Origin: DATBSL01 sp963729875
GTDB taxonomy: Bacteria; Acidobacteriota; Vicinamibacteria; Fen-336
NCBI GenBank assembly: GCA_963729875.1
Contig: CAVSPR010000004.1
Location: 62,001-126,000 of the forward strand
Direction: 5' to 3'
DNA length: 64,000 bases
Shown: in pieces, positions 26,040-36,520 of the stretch
Layout of the letters: each line of letters begins with the position of its first letter
How positions within the stretch are numbered: the first letter of the stretch is position 1
Made by a program: the position numbers and the translations under genes
Notes under the pieces: model-generated
Seen by the model: only the letters and a program-made list of their open reading frames with translations
What the model was told of the DNA's origin: nothing
The model's database searches: none

Positions 26040-26045
26040 AGTGTA
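26040..26045 (-). promoter_or_regulatory. possible -10 hexamer TACACT of the RiPP-like locus
   Basis: TACACT on the minus strand lies 26 nt upstream of ATG 26013, in the 70 bp gap after the FG-GAP gene. It is a 4 of 6 match and no convincing -35 was found. It would give the locus its own transcript with a normal leader. Confidence 0.3.
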
Positions 26046-26083
26046 CCCGGGCCGCGGGCGGCCGCCAGACCCGCGCCTCGCCA

Positions 26084-29000
26084 TCAGAAGGGCACCTTCA
26101 CGCCGTAGAGGACGCCCGACTTCGCTGCCGACCAGGAGGAAGCTGTCCGGGGACTCGACAGCCGTGTCGATCGAAGGCGCGCCGATGCGTCCCTTCCCGT
26201 CGCCCAGGACCAGCGACTTCGCAGCTCGGGGCGGGGCGTGGTCGAGGTGCGAGCTGCCAGAGCCGTGCCGTTGGCCCCCGACGTAGAGGTAGTTCGCTCC
26301 CGCCAGTACAGGACGAGGGACGGGTTCGTGTCGCCCAGGGTCGTCCACTCCCAGTTCTGGGTCATGGTGCTCGAGCCGTCGTCCGGACAGGCTCCAGACC
26401 TCGTGGTGGTGGCGAAGAAGAGATCGTTGTTGTCCCGGTCGGTGAACACGAAGCCCTCTCACCGGGCCGTCCGAGGGCGCGAACGTCCGGGCGTCGCCGC
26501 CGGTGCGCCGCGTCGAGCGAGTAGACGGCGTCGTTGGCGACGTAGAGCCTCCCGTTGCGCAGGTCGGGCTCGTGTCGAATTCCCCGAGGTCCTGGTGGGA
26601 CCGTCCAGCCGGCGCACGGTGCGAACGGGGCGGCGACGAGGCGGTGACCTGGAGACACCACACCGTCGGGAGGCCGGTGGAGAGCCGCCTCGAGGCGAAG
26701 TAGATCCGGTCGGTCGCGTAGTCGACCGCGGGAGAGCCGAGGACGGGCCCGAGCGTCTCCGCTGCCGTCGAAATCGCCGTCGAACGCTGGGGGCGGTGCT
26801 GCCGTCGGACGGGCTCAGCGCGTAGAAGTGGCTCGCGAGGCGGGCGGTCTTGTTGGCCGAGCCCACGAGGACGAGGTCCTGCGGCCCGCCGTACTGCTGC
26901 AGGATGGCCCCCGGCGCCCCCGTGCATCCGCGCCGTGCCGGCCGAGGGGTCGACGCCGTCGAAGTCGGGAGATGTACCCCACAACCGCTGACCCGTCTCC
27001 GTGTCGATGGCCTGCGCCCATCCCTCGTCGTCGCCGACGAAGAGGACGGACTTGCTCCGAACGTGACGAGGCCGCTCCGAACGGCACGATGGGGGAGCGG
27101 GTGTGGACGACACCGCCCAGGGCCTGCGGCGTCCAGTCGTTGGGCCAGACGCCGCCGCTGCTAGCCGCGCTCCACGGAGTGCACCGTCCGGTCGTTCGAC
27201 AACGCCACGACCCGAACTTGCCCAGGCTCGGCGGGACGACGGCCGTGGCGCCCGTCGAGTACGCCCACTTGACGGGACCCGTGGCGTCGAACGGCCGGGC
27301 CTTGACGAGCCGCCCCGGCGACCACTTCGCCGTCGGCGAGGCCTGGTGGACGAAGACCGCGTAGCAGTGGTCCCGGTCGAGGCCGAGGCCCGGGTGGTCC
27401 CAGAACGCGATGGCGCCTCCGCCCGGGCTCAGGATGCGTTGCCAGCCGGGACCGTCGGTGGCGCTGCCGTGGGGCAGTCCGGCACGAGGGGGAAGGAGCA
27501 GGTCGTCCGGTGGTGCTCGGCCGTGTTCCACCGGATGCAGATCTCGTCGACGGTGAAGGGGCCGGTCGCGTTCACCCACTGCAGCCGGTTGGTGGGCGGT
27601 CGCGCCGCCGCGGGCCGTCACGGCCAGGAACTGCACCTCGCCCTCGTCGACGAGGGCCGACACGGTGACCATCAACTCGTTGGAGATCGACGAGGCCGTC
27701 GACGGGCAGGTCGGCATCGAGGTGACCACGACCCAGTAGTCTCCCGGGCCCGGGGAAGTCGGTGCCCTTGAGGACGTACGTCGCCCCGGTCTCGCCCGGG
27801 ATGTCAGTCACCGGCTCCGAGGCCCCGGACTTCGTCCGATAGCCCCACTGCCGGGACGTGATGGAGCCCCCGCCGTTCTCCTGCGCGGTGAGGGTGCCGC
27901 CGACGCAGTCCACGCACACGCCGAGCGGACCCGAGAACGAGACCGTCGTCGAGGCCCAGGATCCGGCGTTGACGGAGCGCGTGGCGGTGGCCGAGCAGGC
28001 GTCCACTCTCGTCGCCACGTCCAGCCTGTGCAGGCCCGACGTGAGGCTGTCGCCGGTGACGTTCAGGTAGAGGCTCGGCGTGAACGTGCGCGGCGCGAAG
28101 TCCAGCTTCCAGGCGTACTCGTCCCAGCTCCCTTCGGTCGTGTACGTGGCGGAGGTGCAGAACTCCGCCGGGCCCTGGATGGCGAGCTGCGGCCCGAGAG
28201 TGAAGCTGCGGCTCTCCACCGGGCGCAGGTCCGGAAGGTCCGGCACCGAGAACCCGAGCCGATAGCGCCGGCCGGCGGCGGCGATCGAAAGGCCCGTGAA
28301 CGACGCCACCCCGCTCGTCAGCGGCACCGCGACGGGGCTGACGAGGCTCGCCGGAGGGTCGCCCCCGACGAGGGCCGGCGTGACCGTGCCGACGGCGCAC
28401 GCGGCCACGCTGCCCCCGTCGTCGAGGGCCGTGACCTCCGCATTCAGAAGGTAGGGAGAGACGGGCACGCAGGCGGCCGGCTGCACGGTGACCTGGAGGC
28501 TCCGGGCCTGGCAGGCGGTGCTCAGGAGGATCGACACGTCGTCTGAGTTCTTGTTCACAACCGCGAGGTCCGGCCAGCCGTCGTGGTTCCAGTCCGCCGC
28601 CACGACGAAGCTCGGCGAGAGGCCGGCCACGAAGTCCTCCGACCCCTGGAAAGGATCGGTGAGAGCCAGCGAGCCCTTGCCTCGGAGCACCTTGAGGCCC
28701 GTGGCCGCCACCGCGAGGTCGGTCTTTCCGTCGCGGTTCAGGTCCGCGGCCGCGGCGAAGAGCGTGAGGTCGGGGGCGGGAATGCGATCTGGAGTGTCGA
28801 GGAAGCGGGGTGCGGGCAGTGCCGCGTGGTCCCACTCGAAGACGGCCACCGTGTCGCTGCCGAAGAGGCCCGCGGCGAGGTCGACGTCCCCGTCGCCGTC
28901 GAAGTCGGCCCCGGTCAGCGACACGGGTTCGTCCGCGGCGACCAGGGGGAGCGTGACCGAGGTCGGGAAGAGCCCCGAGCCGTCCCCGAAAAGGACGGTC

Positions 29001-31859
29001 AGGGTGTCCTGGGCGCTGCCGGCGTCGTTCGCGACGGCGAGGTCGAGGCGCCCGTCGCGGTTGAAGTCGGCCACGAAGACCGCCTCGGGCCTTTCCCCGA
29101 CGGTGAAGACCTCGTCGGGGTTCGCGGCCAGCGGGTCGGTGAAGGCGATGCTGGGCGACACGCTGACGTTCCGCAGCAGCGTGACGGTGCCGTTCCCGGC
29201 GGGGTGGCGGTTGGTGACGAGGAGGTCGAGGTCGCCGTCCCGGTCCACGTCCGCCGCGGCCAGGTCATCGGAGTAGGGGCCGGCGTAGAACTCCTGGCGG
29301 CTGCCGTACGTGCCGTTGCCGAGGCCGCGCCAGATCGCCACGGTGGTGCCGGTGGACTGGGTGGCCGCCAGGTCGAGGATGCCGTCGCGGTCGAAGTCCG
29401 CGGCCACGACGGCGGTCGGGCCGCCGGGTGCCCCGAGAGCGGGGCCGAAGGGGAGGAATGTCCCGAGTCCGTCGTCGTTGGAGAGCAGCGACACCGAGTT
29501 GCCCGCCGTGTTCACCACCGCCAGGTCGAGATCGCCGTCCCGGTCGAGGTCTGCCGCGGCGGCGCCGAGGGGCTGTGCCCCGACCCCGACCCTCCTGGCC
29601 TGAAGAAGCGACGGGGTCCGCGTGAGGAGCACCACGACCGCGTCGGAGGTCTTGCAAGGGACAGCCACGTCGAGGAGACCGTCGGCGTCCGCATCCACGG
29701 GGACGACGGCCTGCGGGCTCGAGCGTACGGGGTGGCTGCTTCCCGGGGCGGGGAGCAGGAACCCGGTGCCGCCCGCGCCATCGTCGAGGAGCAGGTCGAC
29801 GGTGTGGATTCCCGCGGTCGAGACCACGATGTCCGGTCGGGCGCTGCCTCCCACCGGCACGAGGGCCACCCCGGTGGGGAAGGAGTCCACGGCGTAGGCC
29901 TGCGCGGTGGCGAAGGTCCCGTTTCCGTTGCCCCTCAGGACCGACACGCGGTTCGCCCCGTGGTCCGCCGTCACGAGGTCCGTCGTGCCGTTGGCGTCGA
30001 CGTCCCCGGCGGTGATGCCCCAGGGATCGGACCCGACCGACGGGCTCGAGCCGAAGGCGAACGTCCCGTCGCCGTTGCCGAGCAGCACCCAGACGTTCCC
30101 GCTTCCCGAGCAGGCGACGGCGAGGTCGAGACGGGTGTCCGCGTTGAAGAAGCCGGCCACGAGGGCGCGGGGAGCGGTGCCGACCGGAGGTGGCGATCGG
30201 CGTGCCGAGACCGCCCGCCCCGTTGCCGTGGAGGAAGAAGACCTGGTTCGAGCCTTCGCTCGCCACCGCCACGTCGGGGGCGCCGTTGCCGTCGAAGTCG
30301 CCTGCGGCCACGGCGGACAGGTTGTTGCCCACGGTGACGGAGACGCTGCCGGCACCGGTGTCGAGGACACCGGTGCCGTCGCCAGGGAGGAGCAGAACCT
30401 TGCCGCTCCCGGCGGCGCCGAGCGCCGCCACCACGTCGGCGTGGCCGTCGAAGTCGAAGTCGGCCGTGGCCACGCCGCGGGGAGTGGGGCTCACCGGGTA
30501 GGCCTGCGGCGGCCCGAACCCGCCGGGGGCGCCGAGCAGCACCGTGATCGTGCTGCCCGCGTAGCTCCCGACGACGAGGTCCTGGCGCCCGTCGCCGTCG
30601 AGGTGGACGGCCGCCGCCGCCTGCGGCCCGTCCCCGGCCGGGTAGGACCTGGGGGCGTCGCCGAAGGACGAGAGGGCGCAGGTCGAGCCGGAGGCATTGT
30701 GGACGACCAGGACCTGGTTCGAGGTCAACGCCGACCGCACGGTGACAAGGTCGGGCCGTCCGTCCGAGGTGAAGTCGCCGGTGGCGAGGCCACGGGGTGA
30801 AGCTGTCGGCCCGAGGGCCGCCGCGTAGGGCGTCGTCCCGAAGGCCGAGGGAAACGTCGCGTCGCCCTTGAACGCCACCAGGCGGGGGCTGGCCGGCGTC
30901 TCGTCGAGGACCACGAGGTCGAGAGCCCCGTCCCGGTCGAGGTCCACCGCCGAGACGCGAGCCAGCTGACCGGTCACCAGCACGGTGTTCTGGGGGGTGA
31001 AGCTCGCCCCGGTCCCGCCCTCGAGGACCGAGACGTCTCCGGTGCCGCCGTTCGAGGTCAGGAGGTCGAGCCAGCCGTCCCGGTCGAGGTCGGCGGCGAA
31101 CACGTCGTCCGGGGCGTCGCCCACCGCGAGGACGGGCCCGGCCGTGAAGCTCCCGCCGCCGTTGAGGAACACCCGCACCTCGTCGGAGGCCTTCAGGGCC
31201 ACGGCGAGGTCGAGGTCGCCGTCGTGATCGAAGTCACCGACCGCGGCCGCGGCGGGGTCCTTTCCGGCGAGGTCGATGTTCGCCAGCGCGGTGCCGAAGG
31301 TCAGGTCGCCCTGCCCCCGGACCACGAGGACGCGGTCGGCGTCGTCGCTGACGACGACGAGGTCGAGGCGGCCGTCGCGGTCGAGGTCGGCGAGGAGGAT
31401 GCGGCTCTGCTTGACCCCCACCGAGAAGGACGAGCCGGTCGAGTAGGTCGCGGTTCCCGTGCCCTGGTGGATGGTGACCTGCGTCGTGGCCCCGCTCGCG
31501 ACGACGATGTCGAGCTTGCCGTCGCGATCGAGGTCCCCGGTGACGACGTCCACCGGTCCCGTGGCCGAGGGCGCCGAGGACGGGCCGGAGAACCCGCCGT
31601 TCCCGCTTCCGGACAGCACGTTGATGGTGTTCGTGACCCCGTTGGCGGTCACCACGTCCAGCTTGCCGTTGCGGTCGAAGTCGCCGACCGCCACCGCCAG
31701 GGGGACGGTGTTGAAGAGCGTCGAGCCGGACGTCTGGCTGCCGAAGCTCAGGGTCGTGCAGCTGTCGGCGCCGGCGGGGCGGGGAGCGAGCAGCGCGGCG
31801 GCGCAAAGCGGCACCGCCAGGCGGCGCCAGGCAGTGAGGGGCCTGCAGGCGCGTGTCAT
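26084..31859 (-). CDS. giant exported FG-GAP repeat protein with C-terminal propeller (frame broken)
   Basis: About 1,920 residues if frame changes are bridged. A signal peptide (LAVPLCAAALLAPRPAGA) leads into about 20 FG-GAP/VCBS-type calcium-binding repeats such as GDFDRNGKLDVV and ADLDRDGDLDLA, which fold as beta-propellers on exported adhesin-like proteins. An Ig-like stretch with cysteines follows (near 28.5-27.8 kb). The C-terminal third (27.5-26.1 kb) has HCYAVFVHQASP, TGPVKWAYSTG and ends GVLYGVKVPF, a PQQ/PilY1-like propeller matching the protein at 32.5-36.2 kb. ATG 31859 follows GAGGAG. Frame changes occur near 30.18, 27.75 and repeatedly below 27.65 kb. The first 1,350 residues are essentially clean. 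Confidence 0.75.
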
Positions 31860-31880
31860 CGGCACTTCTCCTCTTCGAAA

Positions 31881-31899
31881 GGGGGCCGCTTCGGCCCCC
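31881..31899 (-). terminator. hairpin between the small exported gene and the FG-GAP gene
   Basis: GGGGGCCG, 3-base loop, CGGCCCCC: an 8-bp perfect stem, followed on the minus strand by CTTTC. It lies 2 bases after the upstream stop and 21 before ATG 31859, so it may limit read-through into the giant gene. Confidence 0.45.
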
Positions 31900-31901
31900 G
31901 C

Positions 31902-32487
31902 CTAGTTGCGAATCGTGAACCGGACGGCCGGGCCGCAAGGGCTCGACTGGTCGTCCAGGTACGGCCTGCACCGTCCATCTCCCGAACAGTCCGCCCAGGG
32001 TGATCGACGTGCCCGCCACCGGCAGGAGCGTCGTCACGCCGTACTGCGTGCGCGTCTCGGGTGTCGCCCACCACGGGGACGAGGCGCTGCACCGGCAGCG
32101 GCCGGGGGTAGCCCGGCACGTAGCGGGGCGGCGGGGACGCCGGCGCGCGCGTCGCGGCCCCCGAGCGGGTGCGGGCCGCCCGCTCCGAGGCGTCCGGCGG
32201 CGGCGCGCTGCTCACGAAGGGGACCGTGATCTCCTGGTAGAGGAAACCGCCCGGCGTGTACACCTTGAAGCGCAGCAGGTGGTCGCCCTGCAGGTCCTGG
32301 CGCAGGAGCGACTGGAACTGCAGGTCCAGCATCTCCCGACTCGAGAAGACCAGGTCCCGCGGCTGGGTCTTCAGGTTGGGGGCGGTCACGCGGATGCCCG
32401 CGCACAGCGGGTGGCTCCGGGTGACGGGCGCGCCGCCTCGGCGCCCGCCGCCACCGCCGGGAGGAGGACGAGGGTCATGAGAAGCCG
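31902..32487 (-). CDS. small exported protein (frame broken)
   Basis: About 195 residues, unknown function. ATG 32487 follows TAGGAGG. The signal peptide is MRLLMTLVLLPAVAAGAEA. After a shift near 32430 the protein reads LCAGIRVTAPNLKTQPRDLV, LLRQDLQGDHLLRFKVYTPG and GFLYQEITVPFVS. A Ser/Ala/Pro-rich linker follows. After two more shifts the end reads VTTLLPVAGTSITLGGLFGR and PCGPAVRFTIRN. The core (KVYTPGG-YQEITVPF) resembles a beta-sandwich but matches no family I recognise. It sits 11 bp after the large exported protein gene and before the FG-GAP gene, so it probably belongs to the same envelope system. Confidence 0.6.
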
Positions 32488-32498
32488 CATGGAGCCTC

Positions 32499-35400
32499 CT
32501 AGAACGACAGGTCGACGGCGTAGAAGACGCCCCTGGACGCTGCCGACGTGGAGCAGCACTGGGTACTGCGGAGTCGAACGACGGCGCCCCGATGATCGGG
32601 GGCCTGGGTCTCGAGCGTTAGCGAACGTGACGGGATCGCCGTGGTCGAGCCGAACTCCAGAGGCCGCACTCCCGGCCGCGGTCGCCCGTGTCCACGTCCT
32701 GGGTCCCCGAAGTAGAGGCCGGCCACGCCTCGGACCGTCGACAGGAGCGGCACGAGGGGTTGAAAGCCGTGTTCTTCCACTTCTGCGAGGCTGGACGTGG
32801 GGCCGGGGCACACATCGTCGCCCATGTCGTGACGGCCCACACGTTGTCCGTGCCCGGCGGTCGTCGTGAAGTAGATGTCGCGGCCGCGGTACGGTCCGAG
32901 CACGGGAAGCCCTTGATGTCCCCGGTCGCCGTGAGCAGGCAGCTCAGGATGTGCCGTTCGCGGCGGTCGATCGCCCAGAGCCGGCCGGCCTTGTTCACCA
33001 CGTAGAGCCTCTCGCCGCGCGGAGCACCGGGCTGCTGTCGAAGTTCCCGAGCCCGGGGACGGCCAGCTCGGGAGTGTCGTCGTACTTCTGGTGCGCCCAG
33101 CCGAACTGCAGCGCGTTGGACGGCGGCCCGAGCTTGAGGCACCACAGCGTGTGCTGCTGGCTGGCGTGTGCTGAACGTCGCGAAGTAGACCTGCCCGAGA
33201 GCGTAGTCCACGGTCGCCATCGAGGTGACGGCCCCGAGCTCGAGCGGGTCACCCACCTGGGGGTAGTAGTCGAAGACGGCGCCGGTGACGGGGTCGAGGG
33301 CGTAGAAGCGGTTGCCGGATGCCAGCCGGGTGCCGACGAGGATGTAGCTCCAGGCCCCGCCGTACGCCGTGAAGATGCCGCGGGCGCCGCGCCGCCGCCG
33401 GTGAACGCCACGTTCGCCGATCTGGGTGTCCCAGCCCGCGCGCCCGTGTCGGCGCGGATCGCGTGGACCCAGCCGTCCTGCGTCGTCAGGTACATCCGCG
33501 GCACGCCCCCGAGGGTCACGATCGGCGAGCGGGCCTGGGCCGCCGAGCCGAGGTTGGCCGAGCTCCAGTTCGCGGGCCAGGTGCCGCCCGCCGCGGGCCC
33601 GCGCGCCATCCCGTGCACGTGGTGGTCGTTCGACGGGGCGAGCACCTCCGCCCATGTGGAGCGCGGGCGGCGCGAGGGAGCGTCGCGCTGGTGGCCGGTG
33701 GAGTACTTCCACTTGACCGGGCCGCGGTGTGGGCGAATGGCGTTCCCTTGGCCGACACCCCCGCGGAGTACGGTCACCGGGGCTCGTCCCGGTAGTCCAC
33801 GAAGACCGTGTAGCAGTACTGCGTGCCATTCGCCAGCGCGTGAGGTCCGCGTGGAGCTGTGCTCGTCTCGGGCGGCTCGGGCGTGACGCGAGAATCCCGC
33901 ACGCCTTCCGTGGACGACGGTCGTCGGCAGCCGAGCAGCCGGCGCCCGAGCGCTTGAAGCGGACGAGGATCGGCTCGGCGTACGTGCTCCACAGCGGGTT
34001 GACCCACTGCGAGCCGGTTCGCGCGTTGTCGGAGACGACCGCGAGGCCGATCACGGGCGGGTTGGCCTCGTCGTCGTCGAGGATCAGGCCGTAGCCGGTG
34101 CCCCTCAGGAGCCCGGCCCCGCCCGTCGGGGCCGACAGGTCCACGCGGAACTCTCGCTGCCGTCGCCCTGGGTGGCGTCCTTGTTCACCGGCACGACGAC
34201 CGGCTTCTGCGTCTCGCCGGGGTGAACACGACGATCGCCCTCGGCGATCCCAGGTCGCCGGCAGTCCGCGTGCCTGGTCCCGCCGGCAGCTCGTACGCGA
34301 CCTTCCAGTGGACACCCACCGAGCTCGCGCTCGGGTTGGTCAGCGTCACGCGAACGGGAAGGGCGTCGTCCCGCTGGGGGGCGGGGTGCCCTCCGCCGCT
34401 TGCACGTCGTTGATCGAGATGAGGCGGCGGCGGATCGTCGTTCAGATCGTGCCCGTGGCCTGCGGGTCGGCGATCGTGGCGTTCGTCGGGGTGGAGAGCT
34501 CGACGACGACCGTCTCGTCGGGCTCGAGCTTGATGTCGCCCTTCACCGCGACCTCGATCGTCTCCAGCGTGTCGCCGGGGACGAAGGTCGAGGGTCCCGC
34601 TCGCCAGCGCGTAGTCCTCGGGCGTCGCCGCCGTGCTCAGGTCGGTCCGGATCGCCCAGCTCACCGTGACCGTCTGCGAAGTCGGGAGGGGCTGCGTGAG
34701 GCCGGCCCTCAGCTCCACGTCGAACTTCAGCGGCGTCGTGCCCGGAGTCGCCCTCGAAGAGACCGCAGCGTCCGCGATCGAGATCTCGCGGCGTGGGAGG
34801 ATGCCCCACACGTGCCCCAGCGGTCCCTGAAGAAGCCGGTAGGGGCCGGAAGCGCCGCGTGCTCCTGGAGGGTCCACATCCGGACGTCGTCGGGGTCCAC
34901 GACCGTGCTGCTGTAGGGGCCCCAGTAGTTCGTGGGGCCGCCCGAAGTCCTTGTAGTAGCAGGCCTTGCCGACCTCCACGGTGGCCTGCGCCCAGCTGTC
35001 CCGCCGCGCCCCCGGTGCGGAGGGAGAAGGCGGCCTCGGCGTACGCGCCGGCGTTGAAGCGCGAATAGCCGATCAGGAGGTCCTCGTTCGTGTTGACGGC
35101 GATGCTCGGGGTAGGCGAAGTGCGACTGCCCGCCTGCGTCGTCGACCAGGCCCTGCTGCGGGAGCCGGGACTCGTCGGGTCCGATCTGCCACCACTGCAC
35201 GGAGGCGCGGTCGGGGGCGGGCGAGGAAGACCGTGTGGGCCGCCCAGACGGAGCCGTTCCGGTAGACGACGTTCTGGATGCGCGAGTCGCCGGCGTGATC
35301 CGGCACGTGCAGGGGGTCGGGACAGTCGCCGCACCCGTCGGTCCCTACGCCTGCGGCAGGAAGTCTGGGGTCGGACACGAGGGGGACGTCGGGCGCGACG

Positions 35401-36225
35401 TCCGACCAGGCGGGGCCCTGCGGCTCGCCGACCGGCTGCGAGGTCGGGGTCGAAGGCGGGGCCCGCTGATCTTGTACAGGCGGAGCTTCCGCGCTCGCGG
35501 GGTCCCAGGCCTGGAGGACGTAGATGTCGTCGACGGGCGTCGCGGTCTCGTAGTAGGTCGCCGCCGGCACCTGGGCTCCGCCGTAGCGTGGCGTCGCGAT
35601 CGAGGTGCTGAAGCGTGCTGGTGGTCAGGTTGCCGCCGTACATCGCGGCCTTGTCGAAGACGTAGATCCGCGTGCCCAGAAGGCGTCGTGCCGGCTGGTA
35701 AAGGTTGATCTGGACGACGACCCGGTCCGCGCTGAAGCCGATGTCGGGTACTCGTCGCCCAGCACGAGCGTTCGCGGCGTCGAGGTCGATGGCCTTCATG
35801 TACCAGTGGTCCGACAGCGGCGTCTGCAGGTCCGGGACGCCGTCTTCGAGACGCCGACCAGGAGGACCGCGCGTTGCCCGAGTCCGGCTTGTCGCAGGCG
35901 GCAACGACCCAGCGCGCGGCGACCGGGTCGTAGACGACCCGGGGCGCGACGCGGCGGCACGGACGGACCCGAGCCGGTAGCCCGCCCAGAAGTACGACCG
36001 AGGTCCGTGGCCGGCTCCACCTGCGTGCCGCGCGAAGTCCTGGACGACATCTGGCTCTTCAGCATCACCACGAGCTGGTTCGGGCCGACGGCGCCGTTGG
36101 TGTGCGGCGGAGCGGTGTTGCCGTTGTCGGCGACGGCGACGGAACGGCGGCTCCCCGGCGCCCGCCCCCGCTGCGATCAGTCCGATGGCCAGACTCAGCC
36201 CCAGCCAGCGTGCCTTCCGCCTCAT
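32499..36225 (-). pseudogene. large exported protein with Calx-beta-like domains and propeller (many frame breaks)
   Basis: About 1,240 residues if bridged. ATG 36225 with signal peptide WLGLSLAIGLIAAGAGAG. The N-terminal part has LVVMLKSQMSS and DHWYMKAIDLDAANA, a form seen in bacterial exported sialidase-like or propeller proteins. Two Calx-beta-like units follow (34.8-34.1 kb): LTQPLPTSQTVTVSW with PEDYALASGTL, then VTLTNPSASSVGVHWKVAYE. The C-terminal part (34.0-32.5 kb) carries GPVKWKYSTGH, ARSPIVTLGGVPRMYLTTQD and GWVHAIRADTGA, and ends GVFYAVDLSF, parallel to the FG-GAP protein's end. The frame changes more than ten times. Each piece keeps coding character, so heavy indel error or recent decay are both possible. 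Confidence 0.65.
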
Positions 36226-36260
36226 TTCAGCCCCTCCCCGACCCCCGCCGTCGCGGAAGC

Positions 36261-36288
36261 GTTCGGGCGCCATAAGTATAGCCCGAAC
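36261..36288. promoter_or_regulatory. operator-like inverted repeat around the -10 of the exported-protein genes
   Basis: GTTCGGGC (36261-36268), 12 bases, GCCCGAAC (36281-36288): a perfect 8-bp inverted repeat with half-site centres 20 bp apart, two helical turns. The spacer contains TATACT on the minus strand (36280-36275), a good -10 for the gene starting at 36225. A dimeric regulator bound here would block that promoter. Confidence 0.5.
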
Positions 36289-36508
36289 AATGGCTTCCAC
36301 ATCTCCCCTTGAAGTTCCACTTCAGGCGTGGCACCGGGGCGACGCGACAGCGTGACCGCTCTTCAGACACGGCTGGCCTCATGGCCGGCCTCCGCCGGCG
36401 CTTACCGCAAGCCCCGTGCCGACTGGTGCCGAGGGACCATCGCGCCGCACCTCACACCCAGCCTCCCCCCGGTGGCAGTGAGCCGGGTCACACCCCGGTC
36501 GGCCGGGT

Positions 36509-36514
36509 TAAACT
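36509..36514 (+). promoter_or_regulatory. -10 hexamer TAAACT of the metH/metF fusion gene
   Basis: TAAACT is followed by GGCCGG and the ATG at 36521, a 6-nt gap that would place the transcript start at the initiation codon. It is the only AT-rich stretch nearby. No Shine-Dalgarno is seen. Confidence 0.4.
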
Positions 36515-36520
36515 GGCCGG

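Larger units (their letters stand above)
36226..36520. other. intergenic region between the accessory locus and metH
   Basis: 295 bases with no convincing gene. It holds the minus-strand promoter with its inverted repeat (36261-36288) and the metH -10 hexamer at the right end. The middle, about 36300-36490, has no recognisable structure. Confidence 0.6.
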
